From: Lycium barbarum
Lineage: Eukaryota > Streptophyta > Magnoliopsida > Solanales > Solanaceae
Length of the DNA stretch: 64,000 nt
Assembly (NCBI RefSeq): GCF_019175385.1
Contig: NC_083348.1
Location: 4,045,001-4,109,000, forward strand
Direction: 5' to 3'
In this document: positions 23,751 through 37,907 of the stretch, in pieces
Layout of the letters: every line of letters starts with the position of its first letter
Position numbering within the stretch: the first letter of the stretch is position 1
Program-made: the position numbers and the translations under genes
The notes under the pieces: model-generated
Seen by the model: only the letters and a program-made list of their open reading frames with translations
The model's database searches: none
What the model was told of the DNA's origin: nothing

Positions 23751-24518
23751 TGGTTCGTATTTTCGCGGGCGGGGTTAGCGCTCGGAAAAGCTACTTCGAA
23801 ATCGTTGGTGCTCTTTCGGACTTTGTTTTAAAAGAGTCGCCACCTAATTTTTAGGAAATTAGGAAAACCAGTTTTGAAGGGTTTATTCATACGCCGTGAA
23901 ATATCCTTCTTAAGTTATAGGTAAGGGTTCTGATGATCCCCTAGGGAAGGTGTTAGGCACCCTAGTATTAAGGATCCGTACTATACGGTTGACCTTCGAA
24001 TTCCAATGTGTAAGTATTTGCATGAACTGTTTATTTACAGTTTACTTCCCGCAAATGCTTGTCATGCTGCATATCATTTTTTGAAAAGAATTGAATATAT
24101 TCCCCTTACATATAGGGTATTTAGGTTCGGATTTATGATATCCGGGTATAATTAGTTCCTTTTATATATAAGGATAGTAGTTTTTCTATGGAAAAGGATA
24201 GAAAGTGTTTTTTTTAATGATTTGTGTGAATAGGTTTTATTCATGCTTTGCTCACACGCGGACCGGGTCAATCTGTTTAATACATTTTCTAGAACATCGT
24301 CACCTAAACCTTTTAATTATGGGTGTATAAAGTTGGACCATTTTTATTTTAATTTTACAAGCAATAGGTTCTTTACATTTTTGCGCGTTTTATCCTTAGG
24401 AAAATGAGTGAAATTTATGGTCTAATAACTTATGCATATATACCCTTTAAAGAATGTATCCGTTATATGTATGTTTTATTTTGAACAAAATCTCAGATTT
24501 ATTTTAAGTCAAAATTCA
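23751..24518 (-). repeat. Sequence E, left part: Ogre/Tat-like LTR 3' end (minus strand)
   Basis: Begins TGGTTCGTATTTTCGCGGG exactly where element A breaks. On the minus strand it reads GGGTGCCTAACACCTTCCC, then GGTGGCGACTC, then CGCGAAAATACGAACCA, words I associate with 3' ends of Ogre/Tat-type LTRs. Five bases before it are TATAA. The partner end is not in the window. Confidence 0.45.
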
Positions 24519-24992
24519 TGTCACGACCCAAACCGATGAGCCGCAACAAGTACCCGACCATTGCTGGTCAAGCACTCCGATGTCTGTATTTACCTCTCAC
24601 TGACTATCCTGGGCCCATACACAATCTGTAACTGAACTGGACTGTCTCCCAGACAATCAACATGAGAGACATCGTATCGGGAATCCACGGCCAACACATA
24701 CATACAAACACAAATACTCAGAGTAACAGCGCAAGCCGATTGGCCACTTCATATATACTGTATAACAAAATAAGTGCCGACGAGGCTGCATAACAACTCG
24801 ACTGCATATCACTGTCTATAGACCTCTATAGAATACAAACTGTAGAAATGACAGGACAAGGCCCTGCCGTACCCATATATGTACGTAACGGAATATCATA
24901 CACAAAGGCTATAGCTCCGGATCAATGGAGCGTACTGACTACTGCTGAGGGGTGGCCCTACTGCTGCTAATCGCCTGACTGGCTACCTGATC

Positions 24993-26220
24993 CTGTGGGC
25001 ATGAACGCAGCGTCCACAAGAAGGGACGTCAGTACGAGTAATGTACCGAGTATGTAGGGCACGAATAGTAACATAATAAAGGATGTAAAGTGTGAATAAT
25101 AACAGAATGGAAATATAGAGCATAGCATGAGATAAGAGAGTAACCTGTACATATGAGTGCCACTTAGGGGGGGGGGGGTGCCATGCATGCTAGCTTTCTT
25201 TCGAAAAACATTTTTTTTTTCATATATATAGAAAATAGAACATATCATATTGCCGAGCAACGTCGGCTCCGATTCATGTAACCACATATGTCCCACGTCC
25301 GGGCATCCCGCGTCCGGGATGATATCATATTACGCCAACTGACCAGGTGGCAATGCGTCTATAGCGCGACATGTGTACCTTTCCCCATATTCCCCATGTA
25401 CATATACATATATCATATAAGCAGCATGCAGGAGAGCCCAAGGAAAGTTATGTCCCTATCGGAGGGACGCAAGGTCGGTAACCTCCGATGATATTATGGA
25501 ATAACCATCATCGCTTTGTCTCACCTTGAAGAAACAATTATTATAAGGTGAGACTATCAATGAAGAATAACATCAAGAGAAAACATAAAACAAGGTCATA
25601 AATCTTATAAGGAATCAATCCATATACTTGGAGTCTTTAGAAAATGGAGTCATTTAGTGAATAAAATCGAGGGTCAAGAAATGGTTCATCATTCTCCTAT
25701 TCATATAGAAACCGAGGGCTTGGAACAGTTGAACATCAAATCATCGTTATCAGTGTAACCATAAAACCATCGTCATCATAACATGATAGAAAATGTTGCC
25801 ATCCTTGATGTCCATCATCAGCGTTGTGAAAACATTTTCATCGTTGTTGTCATAAGGGCTCATATAATCATAGACCTTTGGTTTGGAAAATACGGGCAGT
25901 TCGGAAAGACATTTATGGACCATCAGGACGGGATTCATGTCCTTGGAATCATAAGCTTTTAACTTTTGAAAACAAGGAAGATATGGAAACATTTTTGTAA
26001 AACATATCCATCGTTGTTGTCATAAAACTTATGGAGTCATAAACCTATGTTTGGGAAAAGTACGGACACTTTGGAAAACATTTACGGGCTATCGGGAAAA
26101 GAAATCATGCCTTGGAATCATAAACATCTAACTTTTGGCAATAAGGAAGATATGGAAACATTTATGAAACCATAACATCAGAATCATGCCTTTAAAAGAA
26201 GGGGACGAGCCTTAACATAC
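24993..26220 (-). other. Putative LTR leader intron of F
   Basis: Donor ACAG|GTATGTTAAGGC (a near-consensus plant donor) starts at 26220. Branch-like TACTGAC lies at 25034-25028, and acceptor CACAG|G ends at 24993, 36 nt from the branch adenosine. Confidence 0.45.
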
Positions 26221-26355
26221 CTGTTCCACCTCTTAATAGCTACGCTTATTCGTCCGAGCTCGTAAGTCTACATTTAAGAGGATTCACACTAACGTTAGAC
26301 TTTTTATTGCACACTTGTTCCAAGTTTCAAATCAGACTATTTTATATTCTGCCGA

Positions 26356-26386
26356 AAATCGGGCAGCATCTCCCCTGTTTATATAC
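26356..26386 (-). promoter_or_regulatory. Core promoter of solo LTR F
   Basis: Minus strand reads GTATATAAACAGGGGAG followed by ATGCTGCCCGATTTTC. This is the best-preserved copy of the shared TATA plus GGAGATGCTG(C/T)CCGATTTTC block. The likely start site lies within or just after CCGATTTTC. Confidence 0.65.
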
Positions 26387-27545
26387 CTAGCCCAAAATTA
26401 CAATTCAGCAACCAATCAACAACAACAATAATACCAACATCAACAACACTATTATTCATACCAATATACTCCATAAACATCCCACACGATGTTTTTCAAG
26501 ATACAACAACAATATACACTTCCTTCCATCCCAATCAAGGAGTATAATCTCATCAACACACTAACAATGTTAGATACCATTTTTATACGCATAAATCAGT
26601 CCATCCACACGGCCACAACATGTTCAAAACATCCCATAAACACAACAACCACAACACAACACTTTATGACCCTTCCTCCATAACTATTTTCGTTTTTAAA
26701 GCTTGCTAGACCTTCAAATAAACTCAACACAAGAGATGGGATGAATAACATACCTTATACTTGAAGAAAAGTCAGCCACCTCAACTTTTTCCAACACCAA
26801 GCTTATGTAGAAGCAAGAACAATCACCTTTCACGGACTAGTTTGGCGTAATCTTGTTAAATTCTTGATTTATCGGACTATAATATTTGGGAGATGTTTTG
26901 AGAGACTTCTAGGACCTTTTGGAATGTTATTATGCTGAAACAAAAGGGGTTGATGGGGTATTTATACCCACCCTAGGTCGGTTCCACCGACTTACTCATG
27001 TGGGGCCCGCGGAGCTATTTTGGCAGCTTAGGGTCTTGCTCTTAAAATGGCCATAACTTTTGATCCCGATATGGTGTGAGCGCCCACGACCTACGGTTGG
27101 AAAGCTCTTTCAATTATCTACAACTTTCATTCTTTGTGTTTTTCCAAATTTCAAACGTATAATAGCGTTTTGGCCCCTCCAAGTCAGGTCATCCGAAAAC
27201 GTATCTTTAAATCATCCTTTTGGAGGGCTTATGCCCATATTTGGCTTAAGGGTTCTTCTTAGGACTTGCTCAACTTCACATGTACTACTCATATATCTCT
27301 TCATATGTCCTTTATAACATCCCGACATGTGGGCCCCACCTTAACTTATGGTTACGAGGGCTATCATCAAGTAACTTGTTAACTGATTTACTCCATACGA
27401 TCTCCAAATGTCATATATATATATTCTTATACTCAGATAATATAATCTTCATCCCTAATCCTTGTATAACTTTGCTCTCCCTTGAGCTCATACTAAGCCG
27501 TCGACAGTCTTGGTAACGCAAAACTTTCCTGGGTGTAACAATTCA

Positions 27546-30500
27546 GCTTTTGAAATCCATTTCGTTTTTTGGCCCAAAACACTTTACTTCATTTGTTTAA
27601 AACGTTGGCTTTAGCCCAAAATTTTTCAATCAAAAGGTTAAAATAATCATATGGGCTTTAACCAAAAGAAAGGTATGCGTTATTGTTTTTTTTTTAAAGA
27701 TAAAACTGCACGGGTTCTAGTGCAAAAGATGCCTTGTTTTAGCTATTAAACATAGGCCTCAACCACGTTTTCTTATCTACAAATTTATACTAAAACGAGT
27801 CAAGTGGATTCTTTAGCCCCAAAAATGGCTCGTCATTTTGTTGTCAAAAGACTAAACTAAATGGGCTCTGGCCCGAAAAGATTTTTTGAAATAGTAGGTT
27901 TTCTTTAAGAAAGATTCAGATGGGCTCTGGCCCAAAATATCACATTTTTATTAACTCCAAACCCAGAAAACATATTTCAATAATGGAAAAGGATTTTCTT
28001 GTCTACTTTCACTCGTCCTCTTAGTATTTGAACAATATGATAACACTATCTTGTCTTTCCAAAAAAACCTCTATAGTTTGTTTATTTATTAAAGCAAGCG
28101 CAGTTGCCTTCCTTTTTTATTTAATCAAAATCAGTACGTATTTTTTTCAGATCTTTCAAAAAAGAATTTTTAAGGAGTTAAAGTCAATCTAAACGGTATA
28201 TGCACCATTTTGCCTAAGATGCCTAATTCGCAACATAAATGATTCCAATAATGTTTGTGGGTTTTACAAATACGAATACAACAGAGGAAGCACCTTAAAC
28301 AAATAAATAATTATAATAATTAAAAAAAAAAGTAAATATATAAGGAAGGTAAAATGGTGTGTACCAAATCCCGACCATTTTCACCCATGGCTGGGCCTTC
28401 GTGTCATTTTTACCCATGACTGGGCCTTCAATATATTAGCTTCCCTTTCTTTTTTTTCGACTCAACGACCTTGAAAGAATTTCCCTATTGGGCTTTTGAC
28501 CCAGTAAGGTAGCTGGACCTTAGCCTAAGTGGCCATGCAGTAGAGAGGGGAAAGAAACAAAGACCTCGGTTAGTTTATTGTTTTTTCCTTATCATACATA
28601 TAACTACACACACATACACACACAGTGTCCTATTTATTTATAAGTCCACAAGTATACACATGTACAGGCAATATACCCTATTTATTCACAAACTCACATA
28701 ATGTGTGTATGCATTTCTATGTCTTTGAACTCAAACCCCAAACCTAGGTGGTGGGAAGGCTAAGTCATCACCCCTCTTATTCCTGATGCCGCACAAGTTC
28801 CAAGAGGTTTCATGAACCTCCGAAATGGTTGGTCACCACGGGAAGGCTCAAACTAAGCCCTTTCTTTCATCTAAACTGCCTCTCAACCAACAATAACCAT
28901 GGAAGACACAGATCCACGTACACACACATAGCTTGGAATAAATAGTACAGGTCCAATATACATGTATATAGAACAATTATAAGTCAACAAGAACAGATGA
29001 GAACAAGGAGAGAATAGATGAATAGACTCAGCAGGCAAATTAATCTTATGAACCAAGACCAAGGCACCAAGTATGATCTAAACATGGAAAAAAATAAAGT
29101 AATCTGCATGAACATAATGTGGCCAAGACTGAACTTAAACCAAGTAATAACAGCACAGGCAATCATATAGGAGTAATACAGTTCTTAACAATATTGAATC
29201 AAGTAGATGTGGCAAAGTATAAAGGCACACAAGGATAGGGTAAACCAGCTTCTAGACATGGTAGAATCACAACAGTTTTGGCATTCATGGGGTACATGTA
29301 GAATTGTTTAGACAAAATCCTCAAATGAGCCTAGATGTCTTAGGCACAGTCCAAGTAAAGGTTCTTGCCACTTTTTAGGAATTATGTTCTAAAGTCTAGG
29401 TGATCCTCACAGAGGATACAGGAAGTAAATAGAAGGAACCAAACTATAATCCAACATACATGATATATACCAATCCAAATAGAGGAAATCAGAATTCTTT
29501 TATTGGAAACAACCATCTACTAGTGTGTAGCACACAAAGGGAAGCATACTTAGTCTTTTTATCTATTTATGATACCAGCAGGAACAAAGCATAGATAGGT
29601 CTAACTAGGATAAGAAAGTGTCATAAGAGCCATGATTTCATTACCCTTGACAAACACAGATGTGGTGCTGCATTACTCTCAGCAGAATCCAATTTAAGAC
29701 ATAAGCAAAAAATGAAAACCAAGCCAGGATCAATTGTGGGAAAATGCCAAAGAACTTTCAAGTCCTAATGGTCTTATGTAGAATGTACAACCTTAGGTAC
29801 AACAACTATATTTTTACACATAACTTAAGCAAGTAGAAGGGCCAAAAGTCCCATGGATGCACATAAGATTCACATTTCTTAGTTCAGAGTTTGAAATTCC
29901 TTTAGACCTTTTCTCCTGATCCTATTCTATTGCAGGAAGATCCAAGTTGATTTTTAAAAGGATGCACATGATTTAGACATGTTCATAAACAATGATCTAC
30001 TCTTAGTTTTCATTTTTTCAAACTGGAAAAGTATATCATATCCCTAGCTGGTTTTAATGCTGCATAAAGGGGAAAACACATCTACCCATCATGACTAAGT
30101 TTAGTTTTATTTCTGCTCAGACTTTAGACTAATGAACTCAAAACACATCTCAAAATGGGAAGCATGATGTATTATCCCAAATTATCACAGTGAAGGGGTC
30201 AAATATACCACTCAGACTGTACTGCCACCTTAAATGGATGCAAACCACTGATTTCCTTACTTTTAAGGTCCTACTGTTACTTAGAATAAGGGAGAAGACA
30301 GACCATCTTTCAAACACAAGTTGGACTCAAATCAGTGCACACAAAATTCACATAAAGGTCTTAATTATGAACCCAACTTAACCAAATATCAAAGAATTTG
30401 TTATATATTCTCATATTATCTTCATAAAACTCTTCTTGCCTTATTTTTCAGAACAAACAATATTCCTTTTTGAAAAGCCTTTTCCTCTTTCTAGTTTTAC

Positions 30501-33500
30501 TGCAATCTTTCAAATTATCATATATCATCTAGCCTAGTCAATCACCTCTCTTAAAACATATCAGAGCAGACACAACAAGACCATGTTTATTAATCTGAGT
30601 GAATAATTAATAAATGCACAAGAAACTCATTTTTAGGATCCATTTAACTTAACAAAATGGCAAGGAAACACCAAATGTTCAAAGGTAGCAGGTCACACCC
30701 CATAGACTTATGAAGGATGCCACGACAATCTCTTATTTGGGAGGAAAGATACTATGGGTCAGTGATGCTTGACCCTTTCTCAACCTTCTCCTAAGATGTC
30801 TTTAAAGGACTTCCCCATTTAGCCAAGTGGTTTTCAACCCCTACATCTACACTTATGATCCCTTTTACCCTTTAGCATATACCAAAAGAATGACTGGACA
30901 GTTCACAGATCAAAGACAAACATTTCCTTAAGGTTTCAACCACAGTTTTCCCTCCTCTTCTATCCTTTTTATCCTCTTCTTTTACTCAGACTAGAATTAT
31001 AAGATCCTTCCTATTTGTTTTCATCTTTTAAGACTAGACAATCAAGGACCATGAATTATTATCACCATATTTTCATCCATGCACAAAGAAAAGAAAACAG
31101 ACCTCAGATTTCAAAATAAAAGCCTCAATCTCTAAACTATTCAAAACTGGACAAACCATGACCAAACTGCTTCATTTCACCCTTCTTTTAATGTTTCAAA
31201 CTTGTTAAATTTTAACACTTAGGATCATATATCAAATTAGGACCTATACATGAATGAAATGCAACACAAATGCAGGAATATGGTATATCAGTCCACTTCC
31301 ATAACAAGTTTACTTCACTAGTTAAATAACCAACTAATGAGGATAGGACTAGCAACAGGAGATCAAAGATAGCAAAACAGACTTCCCTCCTTGACAACTA
31401 CTTCCTTCCATTTTTAGACCTTTTAATTCCAACATAATCACTAACCAAGTTACAGATTGACAACCATCTTGTTAGTTAGTTACTAGTTAGATTAACTCAA
31501 TTAATCTTCAAATGGGGACTTATTCTTACATTTCCTAAAGTTGATCCTTTCTTTTCATTTTTCCCTTTTTACCAAACTCTGAACCTTTAGGAGTAGACCA
31601 TTTTCAGATGTAAGACTTGTGACATGGACCATACAAGACAACCTATGAGCATTACATGTTTAAGCAACAAGTTCAAGCAAGAAACTAACGTCTTGATCAA
31701 ACCAAGGAAAGAACAACATTCACACTCAAGCACCTTAATCACATTAGTTCTAGAATTTGCTACAAATCATAGACAATTAGCATACACTCTAGCCTACATT
31801 AGATGATAGCATAATCACAGGTATTACCACTAACAGTCTACAAACCCACAAAATCAAACTGAACCTGATTCCCTTTTAATCTGAATATTAATTAATATAA
31901 AAGGCAAACTGTTAATTAATCCTATCTTTACTCTATTTTATGTGAGTAAGATCATTTAGGAAGGAGGGAAAGGGAAAATGGAATTATCTACTGTTATATC
32001 TTCCAAGAATTAGCAAATAGATTTAACTTATACCTAAGTTTTTGTTTATTTTAAAAGAAGAGAACACACCAGAAATTGTATCCAAATCAATTGTTAAGCT
32101 AAAACATTTGTAGTTAAGAAGATCTCGATAAGAGACTTTGCTTCACAAGGAAGGGTAGTTCATGGCTGATTAGCAAAAAATTATGTGATTTCTAATTATA
32201 AACACAAGCACACATTACAAGTAATTTATCCATGTTCATCTAAACCAACACGTAGGCTGCCTTATCTCCTTTAAACAACACCTAAGATTTGAATAGAGGA
32301 AAATGAGTTGAACTTTACTACATTGGTTCTACTTAGGATTGCAGTTCACAAACTAACATGACTTCAAGAGGGAAGGAAAAGAAAAAGGGATTTTTTTTTA
32401 AAAGTACTTCAACCACACCCCTTCACAGTAAACATGGAACATTAGAATCACATGAACAAACAAACCAATAAGAAGTTCAAACAACCTACTTCCTAATGAG
32501 TTTCAGCATAACATTCACACTAGTTCTACTATGTTTACCTCAAGCCAATCCATAAGTTAAGCACACAATCAAATAGGGCAACTATTAGCCATGAGAACCA
32601 CCATTAACAAGTATCAAACCACAAGCCAACTTAACTAATATAAATACACTTAGACTAGGCAAAACTCTAAATAACAAAATAAAATGAATTAAAATTTACC
32701 TTTTGTGTGCGCAGCCAAGAAAAGAATGAATTTGGGAGCTTTGTGCTTCCGACCTCAACAACTAAGCCACACGAAAAATAAAATGAAGTAAGAAAATATT
32801 TTAGGACTGAGAAAACCCCGACTATTTTCAGTTAGGGTATTAAAATTATTTACTAAGAAGTTTTTGAAAAATTGAAATTTTCCAACTTCTTCAACTTTCA
32901 AAAATTTCCCCTATTTCTTTATCTACTATTTTTTTCCCTCGTTTTCCGACCTTCTATTTTTGTGAGAGTGGGGTTCTATTTATAGGACCCCAAAAACTCA
33001 ACCAAAACTAACAGCAAACGATGTGGGATAAACCCTCTTCCAAACACAATATTCAGTAAACAAAACCAACGACCCAGATCTAAAGGCATAGCAAAACATG
33101 CGGTCAGATCTGACCCTTCTTGGGTCGATCTGACCCAACCACCATGAACCAATAGGAACTCACAAAAAATAACAAACAACACAACTTTAAAGCAAAAGAA
33201 AAAACACGATTTTGACTAAGAAATCTGAAAAATAGGTAAAAAGAAAAGGATACATTACCATATTCGGCTAAAAAGAACACGAAATCAAGCAGAACATTTA
33301 GTACTTTCACCACAATAAGCATGCCATAGTTGTATTTGTCAACCATGCTCTGTAAACTTGCCATTTTTGGCGGAGAGAGGCGATGGAAAGTCATGGTGGT
33401 GCTAGGGTTACACAAGAATGCAAGAGAGAGAAGCGGGTAAGAGGGAGGGTTTAATTGCAAAGAAAAAAAAATGAATTAAAGGGAGGGGGTATACCCTCTT

Positions 33501-33521
33501 ATCCGTTTTAAATGAATTGGG
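27546..33521 (-). repeat. Sequence E, right part: long non-coding LTR-like sequence
   Basis: Continues E beyond solo LTR F. It is AT-rich with no frame longer than about 120 codons and no recognisable gag or pol. Short repeats of ATGGGCTCTGGCCC occur at about 27864 and 27921. A good minus-strand TATA box is at 32977-32986. If E is one LTR it is over 6.7 kb without F, longer than usual, so part may be another element or internal sequence. It stops at LTR D. Confidence 0.4.
32977..32986 (-). promoter_or_regulatory. TATA box in sequence E
   Basis: Minus strand reads GGGGTCCTATAAATAGAACC, a strong plant TATA context, pointing towards 23751. This fits an LTR on the minus strand with U3 at higher coordinates. 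It is unlike the Tekay promoter block. Confidence 0.5.
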
Positions 33522-33913
33522 TGTCACGACCTATTTTGCCTAGGCCGTGAGGGCACTTACCTTGCCACCTCGGTAAACGAACCCTCAACCCAACAATGTA
33601 TAAATACATAAAAGAATGAGATTAAGCCACGGAATAGAACGAATACGTAAGTCTCATGATATAGATATAGAAGTAATAGGATAGTGCGGAATAATAACAA
33701 CACCCCCAGGGTCTGGTCTGAATAACACAAGAGCATCTAAGAAGGCAAATAGTACAAATTTGGAATAATAATACATAAGTATCTATGTCTCTGAATAAAA
33801 TAGGACATAAAGATAGAAAAGTCTTCAAGGCAGTGAACGACCATGCTCACCCTGGAAACTCGAGAATAGAACTGAAGCAACTATCAGCCACGCGTCACAG
33901 AAGTGGATCCAAC

Positions 33914-35240
33914 CTGATACTTTGCATTCATAAAAGAATGCAGCAAGTGCAGGTCAGTACAAACAACAGTACTGTCATCGCCTATGTAAAGCATCTAATC
34001 CCAATTGTAATCTAATCCCAAATAAACCAACAAGTATAAGACAATGTAATCAATTCCAAGTGTCTGTCATCGCTTATGTAAAGCATCTAATCCCAATTGT
34101 GCCAAGTTTGAATGTATCCAATCCAATACAACATCACAATACAACACCAAGCATCTCAAATCAAGTCATAATGCCATGCAATGCAGTAGTGTATGAATGC
34201 AATGCAATACCTTAGTGTATGTATGCAATGCCATGCAAATGCGATGTACACATGTACTCCAGACGGAAATATCGACGTCTCGGTAGCACAACCTACCGTG
34301 ACTCGCGAAGTCTAAGTGCCACCTGTCCTGGATCATTTCCCAAAAAACAGACGGGACCCCGAATCTTTGCCCACGGGGGGTTCTCACCGGCACCACCCTG
34401 GGGGACCCGCGGAGTCCATGCACTAACAACGATTCCAGAACTAATATCGGATATCAGCCATACAACAACGATTCTAGAATTAATCATCGGACATCAGCCA
34501 TCTCACTTCACTCAAGTAAAAGAATTTTATCAAGTATCAATTTCACTCAATGAACGATTCCAAGATGAACATCGGACATCGGCCATCTCATGTCACTCAA
34601 GTAAATCTGAGTTTTCATCAAGTATTTCATCAAATATCATCAATATCTCAAAACTGTATCATGAAAGGAGAGTGTGTGTAATGCATGAATCACATCAATA
34701 ATGATGCTCCATATCATAAGTACCAACTATTGGTATGCCAACAATGTAGACGAATCACAAATACCAACAGTGGGTATGCCAACAATATACATCGAATCAC
34801 AAATACCAACAGTGGGTATGCCAACAATATATATCCGAATCACAAATACCAACAGTGGGTATGCCAACTATAAATATCCGAATCACAAATACCAATAGTG
34901 GGGATGCCAACAATATATATCCGTATCACAAATACCAACAATGGGTATGCCAACAATATATATTCGAATCACAAATACCAACAGTGGATATGCCAACCAT
35001 ATCGCAATCAAGACGATAAACAGAATCCAATATCTATTAACAACACATGGCATTAAGCCAACGTAATAGAACAATCAACACAACATAACGGGGTGGCTAG
35101 TCCCAACACGCAACAGGGCCCAACCTAAGGCAATATCCAACCCAACTTCCTACCCGAAGGTTCACATGTTGTCTCCGACAATATAATCTACATATGCGCT
35201 TCGCTATATGAAGTCTCACCAAGGGTAAGCCATAACCTAC
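33914..35240 (-). other. Putative LTR leader intron of D
   Basis: Donor CCAG|GTAGGTTATGG at 35240, the same variant as in LTR M. Branch-like TACTGAC is at 33959-33953; acceptor TATCAG|G ends at 33914, 40 nt from the branch adenosine. The CAGTAC/GTACTG inverted repeat is at 33955-33974. Confidence 0.45.
34700..35005 (-). repeat. Tandem array of about 43 bp x 7 in D LTR
   Basis: Units read CGAATCACAAATACCAACAG, then TGGGTATGCCAACAATATAT. The middle units are nearly identical and the first is degenerate. It lies inside the putative intron. Confidence 0.88.
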
Positions 35241-35723
35241 CTGGATGGCTGAATTGCAGCACCAACAATTCACTCCTTTGCCTTGCCTTTCCGCTGAACC
35301 TCAGAACCAAAGTAGTCTAAGCATAATCAAAATCTAGAGTAGAAATCACGAAGAATGATACTAATATTACTACTATTCAAATTAGGTCAATTCTAGCCCT
35401 AGAAATTGGGAAAACGGGCCAACAAGGAAAATATGGAAAATTCGGAAGTAAAATGCTAAATTAAGTACTAGGTGATCATAACCCAACCACTAATTGCTGA
35501 TTTAACTCAAGGATTAGCCTAATTTCTGATTTCAAGCAAGATCGCCAATTTGGGTATAAACCCTAATGCTTTGATTTCGAAATTTAACACTAAAAATGAA
35601 AGATATAGGATTAATAAGTTTAGATTCATCAAAATCTAACATAAACATCATCAATTTCCTCATTAATGGGCCTAAGGAAAACCCTCTTTCAACTTCCATC
35701 ACTAAGGGATTATTAAAGGGAAC

Positions 35724-35742
35724 GGGGGGGGGGGGGGGGGGG
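35724..35742 (+). repeat. 19-bp G homopolymer in D LTR
   Basis: An uninterrupted G run between AAC and AATCC. Exact length is uncertain. Confidence 0.7.
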
Positions 35743-36449
35743 AATCCAGGGATGATTGTGATTAAAGGAAGAGTAAAGGAAGAAGTAAGATTTACCCCAA
35801 GAATATCTCCAAAATATCTCCAAGAACTGGTCCCCAAAGCTCTAATTTCGAAATGGGAAATAATGAGGGTCTAAAGGCTTATTTAAATCACACTTAATGA
35901 CATAACAAGCCCGTTACCGTCACGGCGAGGCCGCTACAGCGCCCATCAGGCCGCCATAGCTGTCTGGCCAACATACACATGGCCGCCCTAGCGGCCTACA
36001 TACTACAACAGTTGTGCCGCTAGGATGGCACTGGTGCCGACATTTCAGGCACCAAGTACTAGAATTTCTCTCACTTTTCTAAGTCGCAATCAAAATCCCG
36101 AGCCATTCCCGAGGCCATCTGCTCACAAACCACATACACAGAACCATACAAAAATACGCTACAAACGCGCTCGTGGCCTTCAAATTCCCAATGGAGGTCT
36201 CATTAACCGGGTCAACCCCGATGCCTTAATTCCAATTTCCCAACCCAAGTTCTAAAATGCATCCGAGTGCATTGGGAGCCATACCAAATATCCACATAAG
36301 TCATAAGCAACCATCTGGACATCTTGGAATCGATGAATTTTTGAAAAAAATCCGTTTACCCAAAAGTCAATTTGGGTCAAGTGCGCTAATCAACCCTCGG
36401 AAAGGGTGAAAGTGCCGAAAAGACTATAACGACCAAATGGGTTGTTACA

Positions 36450-37907
36450 TCAGATACCAATTGAACCGTCGCTCGTCCTCAAGTGAAGAAAGAAAGAAAG
36501 CGGGGAAATACCTGAATCAGTAAACAACTGAGGATATCGGTTATGCATGTGGAACTCGGTCTCCCAAGTAGCCTCCTTAACAGAACCATGCTTCCATTGC
36601 ACCTTCACCGAAGCAATCTTCTTCGACCTTAATTTTTGAACCTGCCTATCCAAGATCGCGATAGGCTTCTCCTCATAAGTGAAATTATCATCAAGCAATA
36701 TAGAATCCCAACGGACAATGTAGGTACCGTCGGCATGGTACTTCTTCAGCATCAAAACATAAAAAGCTAGATGAACTCCCGCCAAGCCTGGCGGCAATGC
36801 CAACTCCTAAGCTAAATCACCGATATAGTCCACAATCTCAAACGGACCAATATACCTGGGGCTCAACTTGTCCCTATTACCGAACCTCATAACACCCTTC
36901 ATGGGCGAAACCTTCAACATAACTTGGTCACCGATAGCAAACTTCAAATCCTGAACCTTCCAGTCTGCATATATCTTTTGCTGACTCTGAGCTGTCAAAA
37001 GCTTGGCCTGAATAACTCTCACTCTATCAAGAGACTTTCTCAACAAATCCGTACTCCAAGGATGAGCGTCAAACCCATCAAACCAACCAATCGGAGATCT
37101 ACATCTCCTACCATACAAGGCCTCAAAAGGCGCCATACTAATATTCGAATGACAACCGTTATTGTACGCAGACTCTACCAAGGGCAAGTGTTGTTCCCAA
37201 TGACCTCCAAAATCAATAAAACACGCTCTCAACATGTCCTCGAGCACCTGAATTGTCCGCATGGAGTGACCATCGGTCTGGGGATGAAAATCCATACTAA
37301 GATCCAATCAGGTACCCTACTTCTCATGAAATGCCCTCTAGAATCGAAAAGTGAAAATACTACCTCGATCAGATACAACAGAAATAGGAACCCCATGCAA
37401 TCTTACAATATCCCGAATGTACATCTTGGATAACTTCTCCGCGGTATAGGAAACCTGAACTGGAACAAAGTGAGTGGACTTAGTCAACTGATCAAATATC
37501 ACCCAAATAGAATCAAACTTGCCAAGGGTCTTCGAAAGTCCCGTGACAAAATCCATGGTAATCCTCTCCCACTTCCACTCGGGAATGGGCATCCTCTGAA
37601 GCACCACACCGGGTCGCTGGTGCTCATACTTTACCTGTTGACAATTTCCACACTTAGCCACAAAATCAACTATATCTCTCTTCATCCGATGCCACCAATA
37701 GTGCTGTCTCAATTCATGGTACATCTTAGTCGCCCCCGGATGAATGGTACAGCGAGAGCTATGAGCCTCAGACAAGATCAACTGAACCAAATCACCAACA
37801 CAAGGAACGCACACGCGTCCTCTAATCCTCAGAATACCCTCAGAATCAATCACGGCCTCCTTGACCTCACCTCTCAAAACTCTATCTCGAATCTTGCTTA
37901 ACTAAGA
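36450..37907 (-). pseudogene. Element D pol: integrase to chromodomain-like tail (broken)
   Basis: From 37907 down: LSKIRDRVLRGEVKEAVIDS, zinc domain AHSSRCTIHPGATKMYHEL and CGNCQQVKYEHQRPG (intact CxxC), core WERITMDFVTGL, SVVSDRGSIFT, YNNGCHSNISMAPFEALYG, GPF module VMRFGNRDKLSPRYIGPFEI, then AILDRQVQKLRSKKI and ATWETEFHMHNRYPQLF. Stops near 37338, 37300 and 36806 break it. It belongs to a different Tekay subfamily from A, B and G (KYEHQRP, not KVEHQKP). Confidence 0.87.

Larger units (their letters stand above)
24519..27540 (-). mobile_element. Solo LTR F (Ty3/gypsy, Tekay-like), 3022 bp
   Basis: On the plus strand it runs from TGTCACGACCC to GGGTGTAACA. ATTCA flanks it on both sides (24514-24518 and 27541-27545). 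There is no internal region, so it formed by LTR-LTR recombination. It carries a TATA at 26378-26385, a second TATAAATA at 26966-26959, donor, branch and acceptor motifs. It splits sequence E. Confidence 0.94.
33522..36449 (-). repeat. 3' LTR of element D
   Basis: Runs on the plus strand from TGTCACGACC to GGGTTGTTACA, 2928 bp. It lies directly downstream of the pol C terminus. I see no clear purine tract: the pol stop is at the LTR edge and the preceding bases are mixed. U3 (about 35900-36050) has GC-rich GGCCGC(T/C) words. The open frames inside it (up to 160 codons at 34219-34701) look accidental. Confidence 0.82.

Noticed and set aside
33104..33460. 118-codon minus-strand frame with a hydrophobic second half, upstream of the TATA box in E
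   Set aside because: Low-complexity, no family recognised, lies in LTR-like sequence, and no conservation can be seen here.
34219..34701. 160-codon plus-strand frame in the D LTR
   Set aside because: Antisense to the element, runs into the tandem array, and shows no domain.
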